DNA of 64,000 bases. Source: JAEVLT01 sp050496765 (GTDB lineage Bacteria > Bacillota > Bacilli > Bacillales > Cytobacillaceae). A program made the translations under genes and the position numbers. The notes under the pieces were generated by a model. It worked only from the letters and a program-made list of their open reading frames with translations. It did not search any database and was not told the DNA's origin. The first letter of the stretch is position 1. Every line of letters begins with the position of its first letter. Where the stretch lies: assembly GCF_050496765.1 (NCBI RefSeq), contig NZ_JBNWEO010000014.1:117418-181417 (forward strand), written 5' to 3'. Positions 26,567 to 34,634 of this stretch are shown in pieces.

Positions 26567-26749
26567 TTATACCAATTGGATAGAACCAAACTCACCATGC
26601 GGATGGTTTTGCAATTTAAATTTCCTATACTCAGATTCTAATTTTGCTATTGGCAGCTTGTAAAGCTGATGATCTTCTTTATTGTACACGTTTAAAAAAA
26701 TTAATTTATTGATAAGTTTTTGCCTCTTTTTCTCTTCATGTTTTCTCAT
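26567..26749 (-). CDS. FbpA-like small basic protein (Fur-regulated basic protein family)
   Basis: A 60-residue basic protein. The core RQKLINKLIFLNVYNKEDHQ then LYKLPIAKLESEYRKFK follows the pattern of the Fur-regulated basic protein A family (LI.KL...GVYK..D.QLYEL...ELE.EYR). In B. subtilis FbpA-C assist the FsrA small RNA in the iron-sparing response. An AAGGGG ribosome site lies 11 bases before the ATG. I saw no convincing Fur box, so iron control is unproven here. A second small basic ORF lies upstream on the same strand. Confidence 0.65.
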   Translation of the reverse strand: MRKHEEKKRQKLINKLIFLNVYNKEDHQLYKLPIAKLESEYRKFKLQNHPHGEFGSIQLV

Positions 26750-26872
26750 TAAAAAATACCCCTTCCGATTTACAAAACCTTCCTTAATTAAGCAACTTTA
26801 CATTCTATCTGATTAATTTTTTGTTTGATTAATTGTATTATAAACTTATAATTCCTATATGTAAAGTAAGAA

Positions 26873-27016
26873 TTAAAACCAAATAATAAAGGCACTCTCA
26901 AACAATACAGTGCCGTGTGAATTTTCAAACATCTCTGTCATGGTGTAAGTCTGCTCATTTGTCTTCGGTGCTGATTGTTCCCTCTTAAATTTCCTGCTAA
27001 CTGTCCTTTTTTGCAT
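26873..27016 (-). CDS. Possible 47-residue protein of unknown function
   Basis: ATG at 27016 with a GGGGG ribosome site eight bases upstream; the product starts MQKRTVSRKFKREQSAPKTN and continues EQTYTMTEMFENSHGTVLFE to FIIWF. It is strongly basic at the N-terminus. I do not recognise a family. It lies 123 bases upstream of the FbpA-like gene in the same direction, so the two may form a small operon. The ribosome site and lack of low complexity support it being real. Confidence 0.45.
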   Translation of the reverse strand: MQKRTVSRKFKREQSAPKTNEQTYTMTEMFENSHGTVLFESAFIIWF

Positions 27017-27214
27017 AACAAAAGCCCCCTTAATATTAATTAAGCGAGCTACGAACCTAAACAGTCTTCTTTGATAAGTCTCAATCAGTCTTCTATCCCA
27101 GTCCCAAACAATCTTCCCTAAAACTGGTCGAAGACTGTGCGGAAATCCCTATGTATGTTTATATCATTGCAAAGGGCAGGCTATGGCTCAAACCCTTGCG
27201 GCTGTAAGCAATAT

Positions 27215-27311
27215 TGGCGGGACTGCGTGGGAATCGAACCCACCTGACCAGGCACGCTGGTCACAAGCGGTTTTGAAGACCGTGGAGGACACCAGTACCC
27301 CATTCAGCCCC
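27215..27311 (-). tRNA. selC: tRNA-Sec (anticodon UCA)
   Basis: A 97-base tRNA including encoded CCA. The anticodon loop is CUUCAAA with UCA at 27274-27276, closed by CGGU/ACCG. The long variable arm has a perfect 7-bp stem UGACCAG/CUGGUCA, the T arm is GUGGG-UUCGAUU-CCCAC, the D stem GGGG/CUCC, and the extended acceptor GGGGCUGA/GCAGUCCC (one G-U, one A-G mismatch) with discriminator G. Extended acceptor, long variable arm and UCA anticodon are diagnostic of bacterial tRNA-Sec. It serves the UGA codon of the formate dehydrogenase gene 5 kb away. Confidence 0.95.
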
Positions 27312-27334
27312 GAAATGAAAATAGCGACTTTTGT

Positions 27335-27364
27335 ATTATACTTGAAACAATCGGTGTTTTTCAA
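27335..27364 (-). promoter_or_regulatory. SigA-type promoter of selC
   Basis: On the minus strand TTGAAA (27359-27364), 18-base spacer, TATAAT (27335-27340), 24 bases before the tRNA 5' end. Confidence 0.7.
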
Positions 27365-27585
27365 TAGTATTCACCTAATTGTCGAATTTTCAATATAGTT
27401 TTCCAGCAATCTTCACCAGCGAAGTGAAGTTTCCGATGGAGTATTCAAATAATTCTCTTGAAATTAACCGAGGAATTGGATCGGTATTTTGTTCACACAA
27501 TTGTAAATTTTCGTATTCCTTTCTTGTCTTCACTGCAAATTTGCATCTATAATAATAGTAAAATGACTGGTGCAGGTGAGTACAT

Positions 27586-28011
27586 ATGCTTCATGGCTGG
27601 TTTATGTGGTTTATTTTGCTTTGGACCCTCTTCTTGATTGGCTCTTTTGCGATCGGCGGCTATTTTATGTTTCGGAAATTTTTAAAACAACTGCCTAAAG
27701 AAGACGGTAAATCGGTTATGGATTGGGAAGAGCATTATGTGCAGCAATCGCTCCACCTTTGGCATGATGATGAAAAGCAATTGCTGAATGAGCTTGTCAG
27801 CCCGGTTCCAGAGTTATTTCGCGATGTAGCGAAGCACAAGATTGCCGGGAAAATCGGTGAACTGGCCTTGAAAGAACAAGCACCGAAAATCACAAAGGAT
27901 CTTGTCATTAAAGGCTACATTCAAGCAACACCTAAGCGCGACCATAAATTTCTGCGCAAACAGCTAAATGAAAAACAAATCGATGTCACTCCCTATGAAC
28001 ATCTCTTCTAA
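27586..28011 (+). CDS. yneK: YneK-like membrane protein (DUF2621)
   Basis: A 141-residue protein with one N-terminal membrane helix (FILLWTLFLIGSFAIGGYF) and a soluble domain containing MDWEEHYVQQSLHLWHDDEK and LALKEQAPKITKDLVIKGYI. It matches YneK of B. subtilis, also found next to ccdC. The C-terminal part has the pattern of a small metal- or nucleic-acid-binding helical domain, but function is unknown. Convergent with ccdC. Confidence 0.85.
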   Translation: MLHGWFMWFILLWTLFLIGSFAIGGYFMFRKFLKQLPKEDGKSVMDWEEHYVQQSLHLWHDDEKQLLNELVSPVPELFRDVAKHKIAGKIGELALKEQAPKITKDLVIKGYIQATPKRDHKFLRKQLNEKQIDVTPYEHLF

Positions 28012-28040
28012 ACCGTCTTTGTCCCGGACGGCCTTTTATT
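28012..28040 (+). terminator. Terminator of yneK
   Basis: CCGTC/GACGG stem followed by CCTTTTATTTTT directly after the stop. A second hairpin (GGGGAGA/TCTCCCC, about 28059-28081) may serve ccdC from the other strand. Confidence 0.7.
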
Positions 28041-28098
28041 TTTCAACAGGACTTTTATGCAGGGGAGACTACCTTCTCCCCCTTTCCCTCTTTGTTGG

Positions 28099-28584
28099 TT
28101 ACAACTTAATGTTTTTTAATTGGTGATGCAGTTTTTTGTAATTAATATACATTGCGATGCGCCACGGAACGATCATGCTGTAGGCAAGCAGGAAAAACAT
28201 TCCGCCGAGCTGCTTGTAGTCAATTGATGTGCTGAGGATGGACTTTGCAACAATGCGAATGATTAAAAGGCCGATTAAAATGAAGACAAAGGCTTTCGAA
28301 CGTTTTAAGTAAATATCATTACCCTGAATCTCAAACTTGGACGTTTTGATTAAAAAAATCGAGAACAGCATGCCGACAATGACCGCTTCAACGATTTCTG
28401 CTGGTGTAAGCCTGAAGTCGGGAATTATATACATAAGAGCACCTGTTGACATAAAGATGGGCGGCAAGACAATTTTTTTCACTGATGCGGGCTTTTTGGC
28501 TGCCTTCAACCGGACAAACAAAACAAAAACCGCCATTAGAGCAGCGCCAACTGATGACACAACAACCATGTTCATAGAATACAT
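28099..28584 (-). CDS. ccdC: CcdC-family membrane protein
   Basis: From the ATG at 28584 (AAGGAA site) the protein has 161 residues, equal to B. subtilis CcdC/YneJ (160). The open frame continues to 28692, but that extension lacks a ribosome site. Five or so membrane segments, with SSVGAALMAVFVLFVRLKA at the start and IPDFRLTPAEIVEA. It is encoded with ccdA and ccdB but in B. subtilis is not essential for cytochrome c maturation. Exact role unknown. Confidence 0.87.
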   Translation of the reverse strand: MYSMNMVVVSSVGAALMAVFVLFVRLKAAKKPASVKKIVLPPIFMSTGALMYIIPDFRLTPAEIVEAVIVGMLFSIFLIKTSKFEIQGNDIYLKRSKAFVFILIGLLIIRIVAKSILSTSIDYKQLGGMFFLLAYSMIVPWRIAMYINYKKLHHQLKNIKL

Positions 28585-28730
28585 CCATTCCTTGTCAAAT
28601 TTAGTTTCAATCAAATTTCGCGAAATTAATAAAAAAACAATTACAAAGTGTTTAACGTAAAAATTACGAGCCAATTTGGCAGCAACGAACAAAAATGAAA
28701 AACCATTTTTGGAGATTCCAAAATGGCTTA

Positions 28731-29090
28731 TTATTTTAAAACTCTATTGATTGCTTCAAGTACGCGGCTTTCATCGAATGGTTTTATGATAAAATCTTTT
28801 GCCCCCGTCTCAATTGCCTCAACCACCATTTTCTGCTGACCCATTGCGGAACACATGATGATCTTCGCGTCGGCAAATTCGCTGCGAATCAGCTTGACCG
28901 CTTCAAGACCGCTCATTTCAGGCATCGTTATATCCATCAAAACAAGATCCGGCTTTAATTCCTGGTACTTTGCAACCGCCTCTTTGCCATTTTCTGCTTC
29001 GCCGGCAACTACGTGGCCAGCATTTGTCAAAATAGTGGATAATGTCATCCGCATAAATTTTGCATCATCGACGATGAATATTCTTGCCAC
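28731..29090 (-). CDS. ccdB: Single-domain response regulator (CheY-like)
   Basis: A 119-residue receiver domain without output domain: acidic pair in FIVDDAKFMR, phospho-acceptor Asp in LVLMDITMPEMSG near residue 54, Ser/Thr switch in IIMCSAMGQ and Lys in DFIIKPFD near 104. Corresponds to YneI/CcdB, located between ccdA and ccdC. Partner kinase unknown. Confidence 0.88.
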   Translation of the reverse strand: MARIFIVDDAKFMRMTLSTILTNAGHVVAGEAENGKEAVAKYQELKPDLVLMDITMPEMSGLEAVKLIRSEFADAKIIMCSAMGQQKMVVEAIETGAKDFIIKPFDESRVLEAINRVLK

Positions 29091-29229
29091 CGCATTTCCC
29101 CCTCGTGCCGTCGTCTAGTGTCAATTTAAATTACGCAGCTCGATTCTCTCCTATATACTACACTCAAATATAGCGAATCTTTGCAGAAAATTCAAATGAA
29201 CCGAACTGTGACAGCCGTTATTTCAAGCA

Positions 29230-29937
29230 TTAGAATCCGGTAAAGCCGCCAAACATTCCTTGAAAAAGGATAATGATTTTTGTCATCCAGTCAAAGAATA
29301 ACACAAGTCCCATGACTATCATAATGTATCCGCCAATTTTTACAATCTTTGTGTTGTGTTTTCGGATCCAGCCCATACGGCCAATAAAAAAGGACAGAAT
29401 AAAGAACGGAATCGCAAAACCGAGTGAATAAGCGGTCATGTATAAGACACCAAATTCCGGCTTCGATGCGGCAAGCAAGATGACAGAGGACAAAATCGGC
29501 CCGGTGCACGGCGTCCAGCCCGCAGCAAATGCCATTCCGATTAATACAGAGCCAATATAGCCCGACGGACGGTTTTTAAATTCAAACCGGCGGTCTTTCA
29601 TCATAAATTCAGGTTTGAACAGACCAACTACGATCAGTCCGAAGAAAACGATAAAGATTCCGCCCAGTTGGCGAATCAAGTCTTGGTATTCTCGGAAAAA
29701 GCTGCCGATCAGCGATGTCCCGAAGCCAATTGCGATAAAAATAATTGAAAATCCGATTAGAAAAAATAAAGTATGTAGCAAACTTCGCTTTTGCAGCATG
29801 ACATTCTCACTTTTCAACTCACCAACAGACATGCCTGTAATGTAAGATAAAAAAGCGGGATATAGAGGTAAACAACATGGAGAGATAAAGCTTAAAAACC
29901 CTGCTCCGAAAGCTAGAAAAATGTTTACATCCGCCAT
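29230..29937 (-). CDS. ccdA: Cytochrome c-type biogenesis protein CcdA
   Basis: A 235-residue, six-segment membrane thiol-redox protein of the DsbD/CcdA family. The two redox cysteines are in SPCCLPLYPAF near residue 20 and GWTPCTGPIL near 142. It passes reducing equivalents across the membrane to extracytoplasmic thioredoxins (ResA, StoA) for cytochrome c haem ligation and spore cortex formation. First gene of the ccdABC set. Confidence 0.92.
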   Translation of the reverse strand: MADVNIFLAFGAGFLSFISPCCLPLYPAFLSYITGMSVGELKSENVMLQKRSLLHTLFFLIGFSIIFIAIGFGTSLIGSFFREYQDLIRQLGGIFIVFFGLIVVGLFKPEFMMKDRRFEFKNRPSGYIGSVLIGMAFAAGWTPCTGPILSSVILLAASKPEFGVLYMTAYSLGFAIPFFILSFFIGRMGWIRKHNTKIVKIGGYIMIVMGLVLFFDWMTKIIILFQGMFGGFTGF

Positions 29938-30141
29938 TTCAACACTCCCACTTCATCGTATTCCATTTAATTCTACCAAAATCCACCGCGAAAAGATAAT
30001 GATTTATTTCATTCCGAATGTTGCTGATCCAACAATATAATAAAGTATATTCCAGCCATTGAATTGGTAATGACTGCCTTCCCGAAAAAATCACGACTTT
30101 TAAAAAGACATGACATCGGGGTCATTTTTTCATAATGAAAA

Positions 30142-30165
30142 AAGCACCCATACATATGAGTGCTT
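30142..30165 (-). terminator. Terminator of yneF
   Basis: AAGCAC/GTGCTT stem with further pairing inside, followed by TTTTTTCA on the minus strand; 7 bases after the yneF stop. Confidence 0.75.
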
Positions 30166-30172
30166 GTCCCAA

Positions 30173-30385
30173 TTATTTCATCTGCTTGTTCATTGCCTGC
30201 ATCATTTGATTGATTTTCTTCTGGGACGGCTTCATTCCCATTTGCATCATCATCATTTTCAGCATTTGCTCATTGATTGGCGGATTTTTCTTTAAATAGC
30301 TCATCATATATTTGCGAGCAATGAAAAAACCTAGTGCCACACCAGCTGCCAAAGCCAGTATACCTACTAGAATCGTGGTCACCAT
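30173..30385 (-). CDS. yneF: YneF family protein (UPF0154)
   Basis: A 70-residue protein with an N-terminal membrane helix (ILVGILALAAGVALGFFIARKYM) and a methionine-rich tail QMLKMMMMQMGMKPSQKKIN, the recognisable UPF0154 pattern. Function unknown. Location beside sirA and ccdA is as in B. subtilis. Confidence 0.92.
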   Translation of the reverse strand: MVTTILVGILALAAGVALGFFIARKYMMSYLKKNPPINEQMLKMMMMQMGMKPSQKKINQMMQAMNKQMK

Positions 30386-30459
30386 TGCATTTTTCCTCCT
30401 TCATGTTGTCTAATTTACAGTGTACTAAAATCTGCTCCACAATACAATATCTGATTCAA

Positions 30460-30903
30460 TTAGACAAATTTTCTTTCTTTAATCGGTTTTAACCAGCCGA
30501 ATCGCTGATGTTCAAAATCGATTGCCAAGAAGGATGGCTCACATTTTCTTAGAACCTCAAAAAAAATCGTTTCTGCTTCATAGCTTCCGAACGCTTCGAT
30601 CGTTACCATATTCCCGTGAATCTCCAATTCCGCTCTGCTTTGTCTGCCGTTCAATTCAATTATGTAAGACTCATGATCGTATTGGAATCCTCTTCGTTTA
30701 CCGAGCTGCTGCTGAATAAGCTGGCGGATTTTCAGGGCGTGTAGCGGTTTCGTAATATAGTGAATTTGTTTTTTAATAATGTTTTTTAGTTCTCCCTTTG
30801 CGAATCCGTATTCCTGAAAAAGCTGGAAAAACATCCGCTCTCTTCCGAAGTAATGCGCGGCAAATTCATCTTCTATCAAATAGAGTTGATATTTTCTCAC
30901 CAC
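30460..30903 (-). CDS. sirA: Sporulation inhibitor of replication SirA
   Basis: A 147-residue protein resembling B. subtilis YneE/SirA, with YLIEDEFAAHYFGRERMFFQ at the start, IHYITKPLHAL, and the strongly conserved end YEAETIFFEVLRKCEPSFLA then GWLKPIKERKFV. SirA binds domain I of DnaA and blocks new replication rounds when sporulation starts. Position between yneF and the tkt region matches B. subtilis. Confidence 0.9.
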   Translation of the reverse strand: MVRKYQLYLIEDEFAAHYFGRERMFFQLFQEYGFAKGELKNIIKKQIHYITKPLHALKIRQLIQQQLGKRRGFQYDHESYIIELNGRQSRAELEIHGNMVTIEAFGSYEAETIFFEVLRKCEPSFLAIDFEHQRFGWLKPIKERKFV

Positions 30904-31166
30904 AATCTCTCCTTCGTACGATCCTCTTTTTCCTATTATAAGAAAAGCATACTAAAACATTTGTCTGACGGTGGAGAAAACTTTCACTATTATTGTCGAA
31001 ATTCATAAATTTCAAAAAGTTGCCACAATAAATCGATCGAATTTTGTAACCAAACGTGAAGCTCAATGGCAAATGACCATTTCACTATAAATTCCACCTT
31101 TAGCTTATTCCTTTTTATTTTACTAACATACTCTATTAAAGAATTTGTAAAAGGTGGGATTGAAAA

Positions 31167-31475
31167 ATGGATTCAAAAAATGCGGACATTCAAAATGCAC
31201 AGGCTAATCTCCTTAGGCTGCTCGTTGCAAAAACCTTACAAAAATATGGGGTTACAACGGAAAGACCTTCATTAAGTGAACAAGAGCGGAAACTGCTAAA
31301 TGAATCGATCCATTCATTGAAAGATCGAGCAGAATACCTAGTTAATCACCTGCAGAAAAAAATAACTGAAAACGATCCGCCTGTTTCCCCTTCACCGCTA
31401 GCAGGAAACCAATCGCAAGCAAGTTCGAATCAATGGAATGAAATTAAATTTCGGAAACGGAATCGAAGAAAATAA
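31167..31475 (+). CDS. cotW: Spore coat protein CotW-like
   Basis: A 102-residue hydrophilic protein. The block LLVAKTLQKYGVTTERPSLS then EQERKLLNESIHSLKDRAEY resembles CotW of B. subtilis (LVQNIFSKHGVTKDK...S.EEKEMLLNLVKDL). CotW belongs to the insoluble outer-coat/crust group with CotX. AAAGGTGGG ribosome site. It is followed 84 bases later by cotX. An aCATActcTA sequence at 31126-31135 fits a SigmaK -10 but no clear -35 is seen. Confidence 0.78.
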   Translation: MDSKNADIQNAQANLLRLLVAKTLQKYGVTTERPSLSEQERKLLNESIHSLKDRAEYLVNHLQKKITENDPPVSPSPLAGNQSQASSNQWNEIKFRKRNRRK

Positions 31476-31500
31476 ACGATTGCTGTTGTCGTTTTGTCCA

Positions 31501-31529
31501 AACCGGAAATAGTAGACAAGCATACGCTA
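31501..31529 (+). promoter_or_regulatory. SigmaK-type promoter of cotX
   Basis: AACC (31501-31504), 15-base spacer and gCATAcgcTA (31520-31529) match the SigmaK consensus (mACm, about 15-16 bases, gCATAnnnTA). It lies 30 bases before the cotX start codon, consistent with late mother-cell expression. Confidence 0.7.
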
Positions 31530-31559
31530 GAAAGGAAATCAAACAAGGGAGGAATTCAA

Positions 31560-32060
31560 ATGGTAAGAAGAACTTGTAGAGCAGGAGATGTTGGGAGTGA
31601 ATTAGTCTGTCCATCCCAGTACCGGGAGCGACGCTGGTCAGCATTAGATCCTGAGAGGGAGCACCCAATGGCAGAGTTTTGTGCCAACCATGCACCAACT
31701 GAACAAGCAAATCAAACTCAAGTGATGAATCAATTGTCTCAAGAGTGGATTTTAATTAAAGATTCTTGTGATGTTACTGTGAATACGACCGATACAAAGG
31801 CAGCTCTTTCCCTTCAAGCTGCATTGCAAGCTGCAATTCTTGTCGTTGTTCGCCTATCCATTGCTGACGGTCAGATGGCAGAACAAATTACCCAGGAATT
31901 GTTGCAATCTTCGCAAGTTCAGCAAGTAACCTTGCAAAAAACGATCATTGAAAACTCCAAAAATGTCAATGTTACGACGACCGACACGCAAATCGCCCTC
32001 AACATCCAAGTTCTCTTGCAACTGTTGCTTGCATTAGTCGTGGAATTGGAAGTTCTTTAA
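31560..32060 (+). CDS. cotX: Spore coat protein CotX
   Basis: From the ATG at 31560 (AAGGGAGG site) the product has 166 residues. The frame is open further upstream, but that part overlaps the SigmaK promoter. It carries RRWSALDPEREHP near the start and two copies of the CotX domain: IKDSCDVTVNTTDTKAALSL with LQAALQAAI, and IIENSKNVNVTTTDTQIALN with IQVLLQLLLALVVELEVL. CotX is a crust/insoluble-fraction outer coat protein. Confidence 0.9.
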   Translation: MVRRTCRAGDVGSELVCPSQYRERRWSALDPEREHPMAEFCANHAPTEQANQTQVMNQLSQEWILIKDSCDVTVNTTDTKAALSLQAALQAAILVVVRLSIADGQMAEQITQELLQSSQVQQVTLQKTIIENSKNVNVTTTDTQIALNIQVLLQLLLALVVELEVL

Positions 32061-32092
32061 ACACAGCGTCTCCAGGTTTACACAAATAAATT

Positions 32093-32121
32093 AGGCGCAA
32101 GGGGTATGCCCCTTTGCGCCT
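32093..32121. terminator. Bidirectional terminator between cotX and treR
   Basis: AGGCGCAAGGGG pairs with CCCCTTTGCGCCT, a strong GC stem between convergent genes. Confidence 0.8.
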
Positions 32122-32127
32122 CCATAC

Positions 32128-32844
32128 TCACTTGCTTCTTCTAGCAAAATCAACAAACCGAAATTTATCCAGTCGGTGCCTTGATTCCGTGTATTGAAAT
32201 AGTCTCGCATTATCCAAATAAACAAAATTGCGGACAACAACGACGTGCTGATAGCCTTTTAAATCAAGAAACTTTTGATCTTCAGGTGTACATTCCTCAA
32301 CGACAATTTCTTTTTTGGCAAAACTGATGTTTAAATGCCGTTCATGTTCCAAATAATGATAAATCGATTTTTCGCAAATTTCTTTCGTCAAGGAAGGTAC
32401 AAACTTTTTATTGAAGTAGTCTATATCAAGAATAATTCTCTCGCCTTCTGTTTCTCTTGAGCGCACAACTTTCCAAACTTCATCTTTTGGCGTTAAGTTT
32501 AACTGTCTTTGAATAAACTCATCCGGTTTCATGCAATAGAGCTCATAGACGGTCGTATGGAACGGCTTGTCCACCCGTTCGCTAATTTCTTTAAAACTGA
32601 CAAGTCCAGATATTGGAAAATCAAACCGCCCGATATCAAGTACGATCGAACCTTTTGCTTTAATCTTTTGAATATAGCCATTTTGCGACAGAAGATTGAG
32701 CGCCTTTCGAACAGTCTCCCGCGATGTCCCGTATTTTTCCGCTAACTCATTTTCTGACGGGAGCCTTGAATTTTTCGGATAAACACCATCCTCTATCTGC
32801 GCCGCAATCTCCTGATAAATCATTTGAAACTTATTCTTCACCAT
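32128..32844 (-). CDS. treR: Trehalose operon repressor TreR (GntR family)
   Basis: From the ATG at 32844 (GGGTGA site) the protein is 238 residues, the same as B. subtilis TreR; the frame is open to a TTG at 32856. The N-terminal winged helix shows RLPSENELAEKYGTSRETVRKALNLL. The C-terminal UTRA domain binds the inducer trehalose-6-phosphate (ILDIDYFNKKFVPSLTKEI; FQYTESRHRLDKFRF). Third gene of treP-treA-treR; its operators lie upstream of treP. Confidence 0.93.
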   Translation of the reverse strand: MVKNKFQMIYQEIAAQIEDGVYPKNSRLPSENELAEKYGTSRETVRKALNLLSQNGYIQKIKAKGSIVLDIGRFDFPISGLVSFKEISERVDKPFHTTVYELYCMKPDEFIQRQLNLTPKDEVWKVVRSRETEGERIILDIDYFNKKFVPSLTKEICEKSIYHYLEHERHLNISFAKKEIVVEECTPEDQKFLDLKGYQHVVVVRNFVYLDNARLFQYTESRHRLDKFRFVDFARRSK

Positions 32845-32865
32845 CAAATCACCCAATTTATTGTA

Positions 32866-34551
32866 TCATTTTTTCAGGTGAAAAATAATCGATTCATATG
32901 GCTTTAACGTCATTTTCTCAAATTGATCCGAGGAATCCGGATAATTTGACAGCAAAATGCGTCGAGTAAACCCTTCAATTTTCACCTTTTCCGGGAGGGA
33001 AAACTCCGCTTCTGATCCATAAAAATTGCTTACAACCAGCAATGTTTCCTTTTCCGCTTTTCTCACATAGGCAAAAATGCGTTTGTCCTCTTCTACTAAA
33101 AGCTGATATTCTCCAGTCGTAATAATCTCATAGTCTTTTCGAAGCTGGATCAGCTTTTGATAATGGTAAAAAACTGAATTCCGATCTTCAAGCGCATTGG
33201 CCACATTAATCTCGCGATAATTGTTTGCCGGGTGTATCCATGGTGTTCCACTCGTAAAACCGGCGTGTTTACTTGCATCCCATTGCACAGGCGTACGCGA
33301 ATTGTCACGCGATTTGCTTTTTAAAATTTCCAAAATTTCCTGCTCAGGCATTCCTTGTTCTTTTTTGATTTGATAAATATTAAGAGATTCCACATCGCGA
33401 TAGTCGTCAATGGATGTAAATTTCGGGTTGGTCATACCGATTTCTTCGCCTTGATAAATATAGGGTGTCCCTTGCATCATATGGATTGTTGTCGCCAGCA
33501 TTTTCGCAGATTCGACGCGGAATTCACCATCATTCCCATAACGGGAAACAATTCGCGGCTGATCATGATTACACCAGAACAATGCGTTCCAACCGCCGCC
33601 CCGCTGCATTTCGACTTGCCATTTTGACAATATTTTTTTCAATGCCAAAAAGTCAAAGTCAGCTAGCGTCCACTTATCGCCATTTACATAATCCACCTTT
33701 AAGTGGTGAAAATTAAATGTCATGCTCAATTCATGGCTATCTGGATTGGAATATTGAATACAGTTTTCAATGGTTGTGGAAGACATTTCGCCAACTGTCA
33801 TGGCATCATTGCGCGCAAAAACTTCCTTGTTCATTTCCTTCATAAATTCATGCACACGGGGGCCATCTGTGTAAAACCTTCGCCCGTCCCCTGGAGGTAC
33901 TGTGCCGTCATCGTCCGGAAAGCGCTGGTCTTTGGAAATGAGATTGATCACATCAAGCCTAAAGCCATCTACTCCTTTTTCAAGCCAAAAATTCATCATT
34001 TCGTAGACTTTTTTGCGCACTTCGTTGTTTTCCCAATTCAAGTCCGCTTGCGTTACATCAAACAGATGCAAATAATATTGACCTGTTTGCTCGTCAAATT
34101 GCCATGCTGAACCGCCAAATTTCGATTCCCAGTTATTCGGCTCACTTCCGTCTTCCTTACCGTTTTTCCAAATATAAAATTGGCGGAACGGATTGTCTAT
34201 TGATTTACTTGCCTCACGGAACCACTCATGCTCTGTCGAGGTATGGTTTACAACAATATCCATAATCAATTTGATGTTCCGCTCATGTGCTTCTGTTAAA
34301 AGCTGGTCAAAATCAGCCATTGTCCCATATTCTTGATGGATCGAATAGTAATCACTGATGTCGTATCCATTATCTTTTTGTGGTGAAGCATAAATTGGCG
34401 TTAACCATATAACGTCAACGCCCAACGTTTTTAAATAGTCTAGTTTTGTGATAATCCCCTGTAGATCTCCAACTCCATTACCACTTGTATCTTTAAAGCT
34501 CTTTGGGTAAATTTGATACACTACTGATTTTTTCCACCATTGTTCTGACAC
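32866..34551 (-). CDS. treA: Trehalose-6-phosphate hydrolase (GH13)
   Basis: A 561-residue alpha-amylase-family enzyme, the same length as B. subtilis TreA, splitting trehalose-6-phosphate to glucose and glucose-6-phosphate in the cytoplasm. GH13 regions: DIVVNHTS near residue 98, nucleophile Asp in DGFRLDVINL near 198, acid/base Glu in TVGEMSST near 252, and FWCNHDQPR near 325. Between treP and treR on the same strand. Confidence 0.95.
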   Translation of the reverse strand: MSEQWWKKSVVYQIYPKSFKDTSGNGVGDLQGIITKLDYLKTLGVDVIWLTPIYASPQKDNGYDISDYYSIHQEYGTMADFDQLLTEAHERNIKLIMDIVVNHTSTEHEWFREASKSIDNPFRQFYIWKNGKEDGSEPNNWESKFGGSAWQFDEQTGQYYLHLFDVTQADLNWENNEVRKKVYEMMNFWLEKGVDGFRLDVINLISKDQRFPDDDGTVPPGDGRRFYTDGPRVHEFMKEMNKEVFARNDAMTVGEMSSTTIENCIQYSNPDSHELSMTFNFHHLKVDYVNGDKWTLADFDFLALKKILSKWQVEMQRGGGWNALFWCNHDQPRIVSRYGNDGEFRVESAKMLATTIHMMQGTPYIYQGEEIGMTNPKFTSIDDYRDVESLNIYQIKKEQGMPEQEILEILKSKSRDNSRTPVQWDASKHAGFTSGTPWIHPANNYREINVANALEDRNSVFYHYQKLIQLRKDYEIITTGEYQLLVEEDKRIFAYVRKAEKETLLVVSNFYGSEAEFSLPEKVKIEGFTRRILLSNYPDSSDQFEKMTLKPYESIIFHLKK

Positions 34552-34634
34552 ACTATCACCGCCGTAAAGTATTCTTAGTTGCTATATGAAAGAGACCATT
34601 GGCAAAAGAGAATATGCCAATGGTATCCTTTTCC

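Noticed and set aside
26760..26860. Fur box upstream of the FbpA-like gene
   Set aside because: Only a poor match to the 7-1-7 consensus in very AT-rich DNA.
30105..30127. Second terminator before yneF's own hairpin (ATGAC/GTCAT)
   Set aside because: Short stem; may be chance or a back-up terminator, not supported enough to list.
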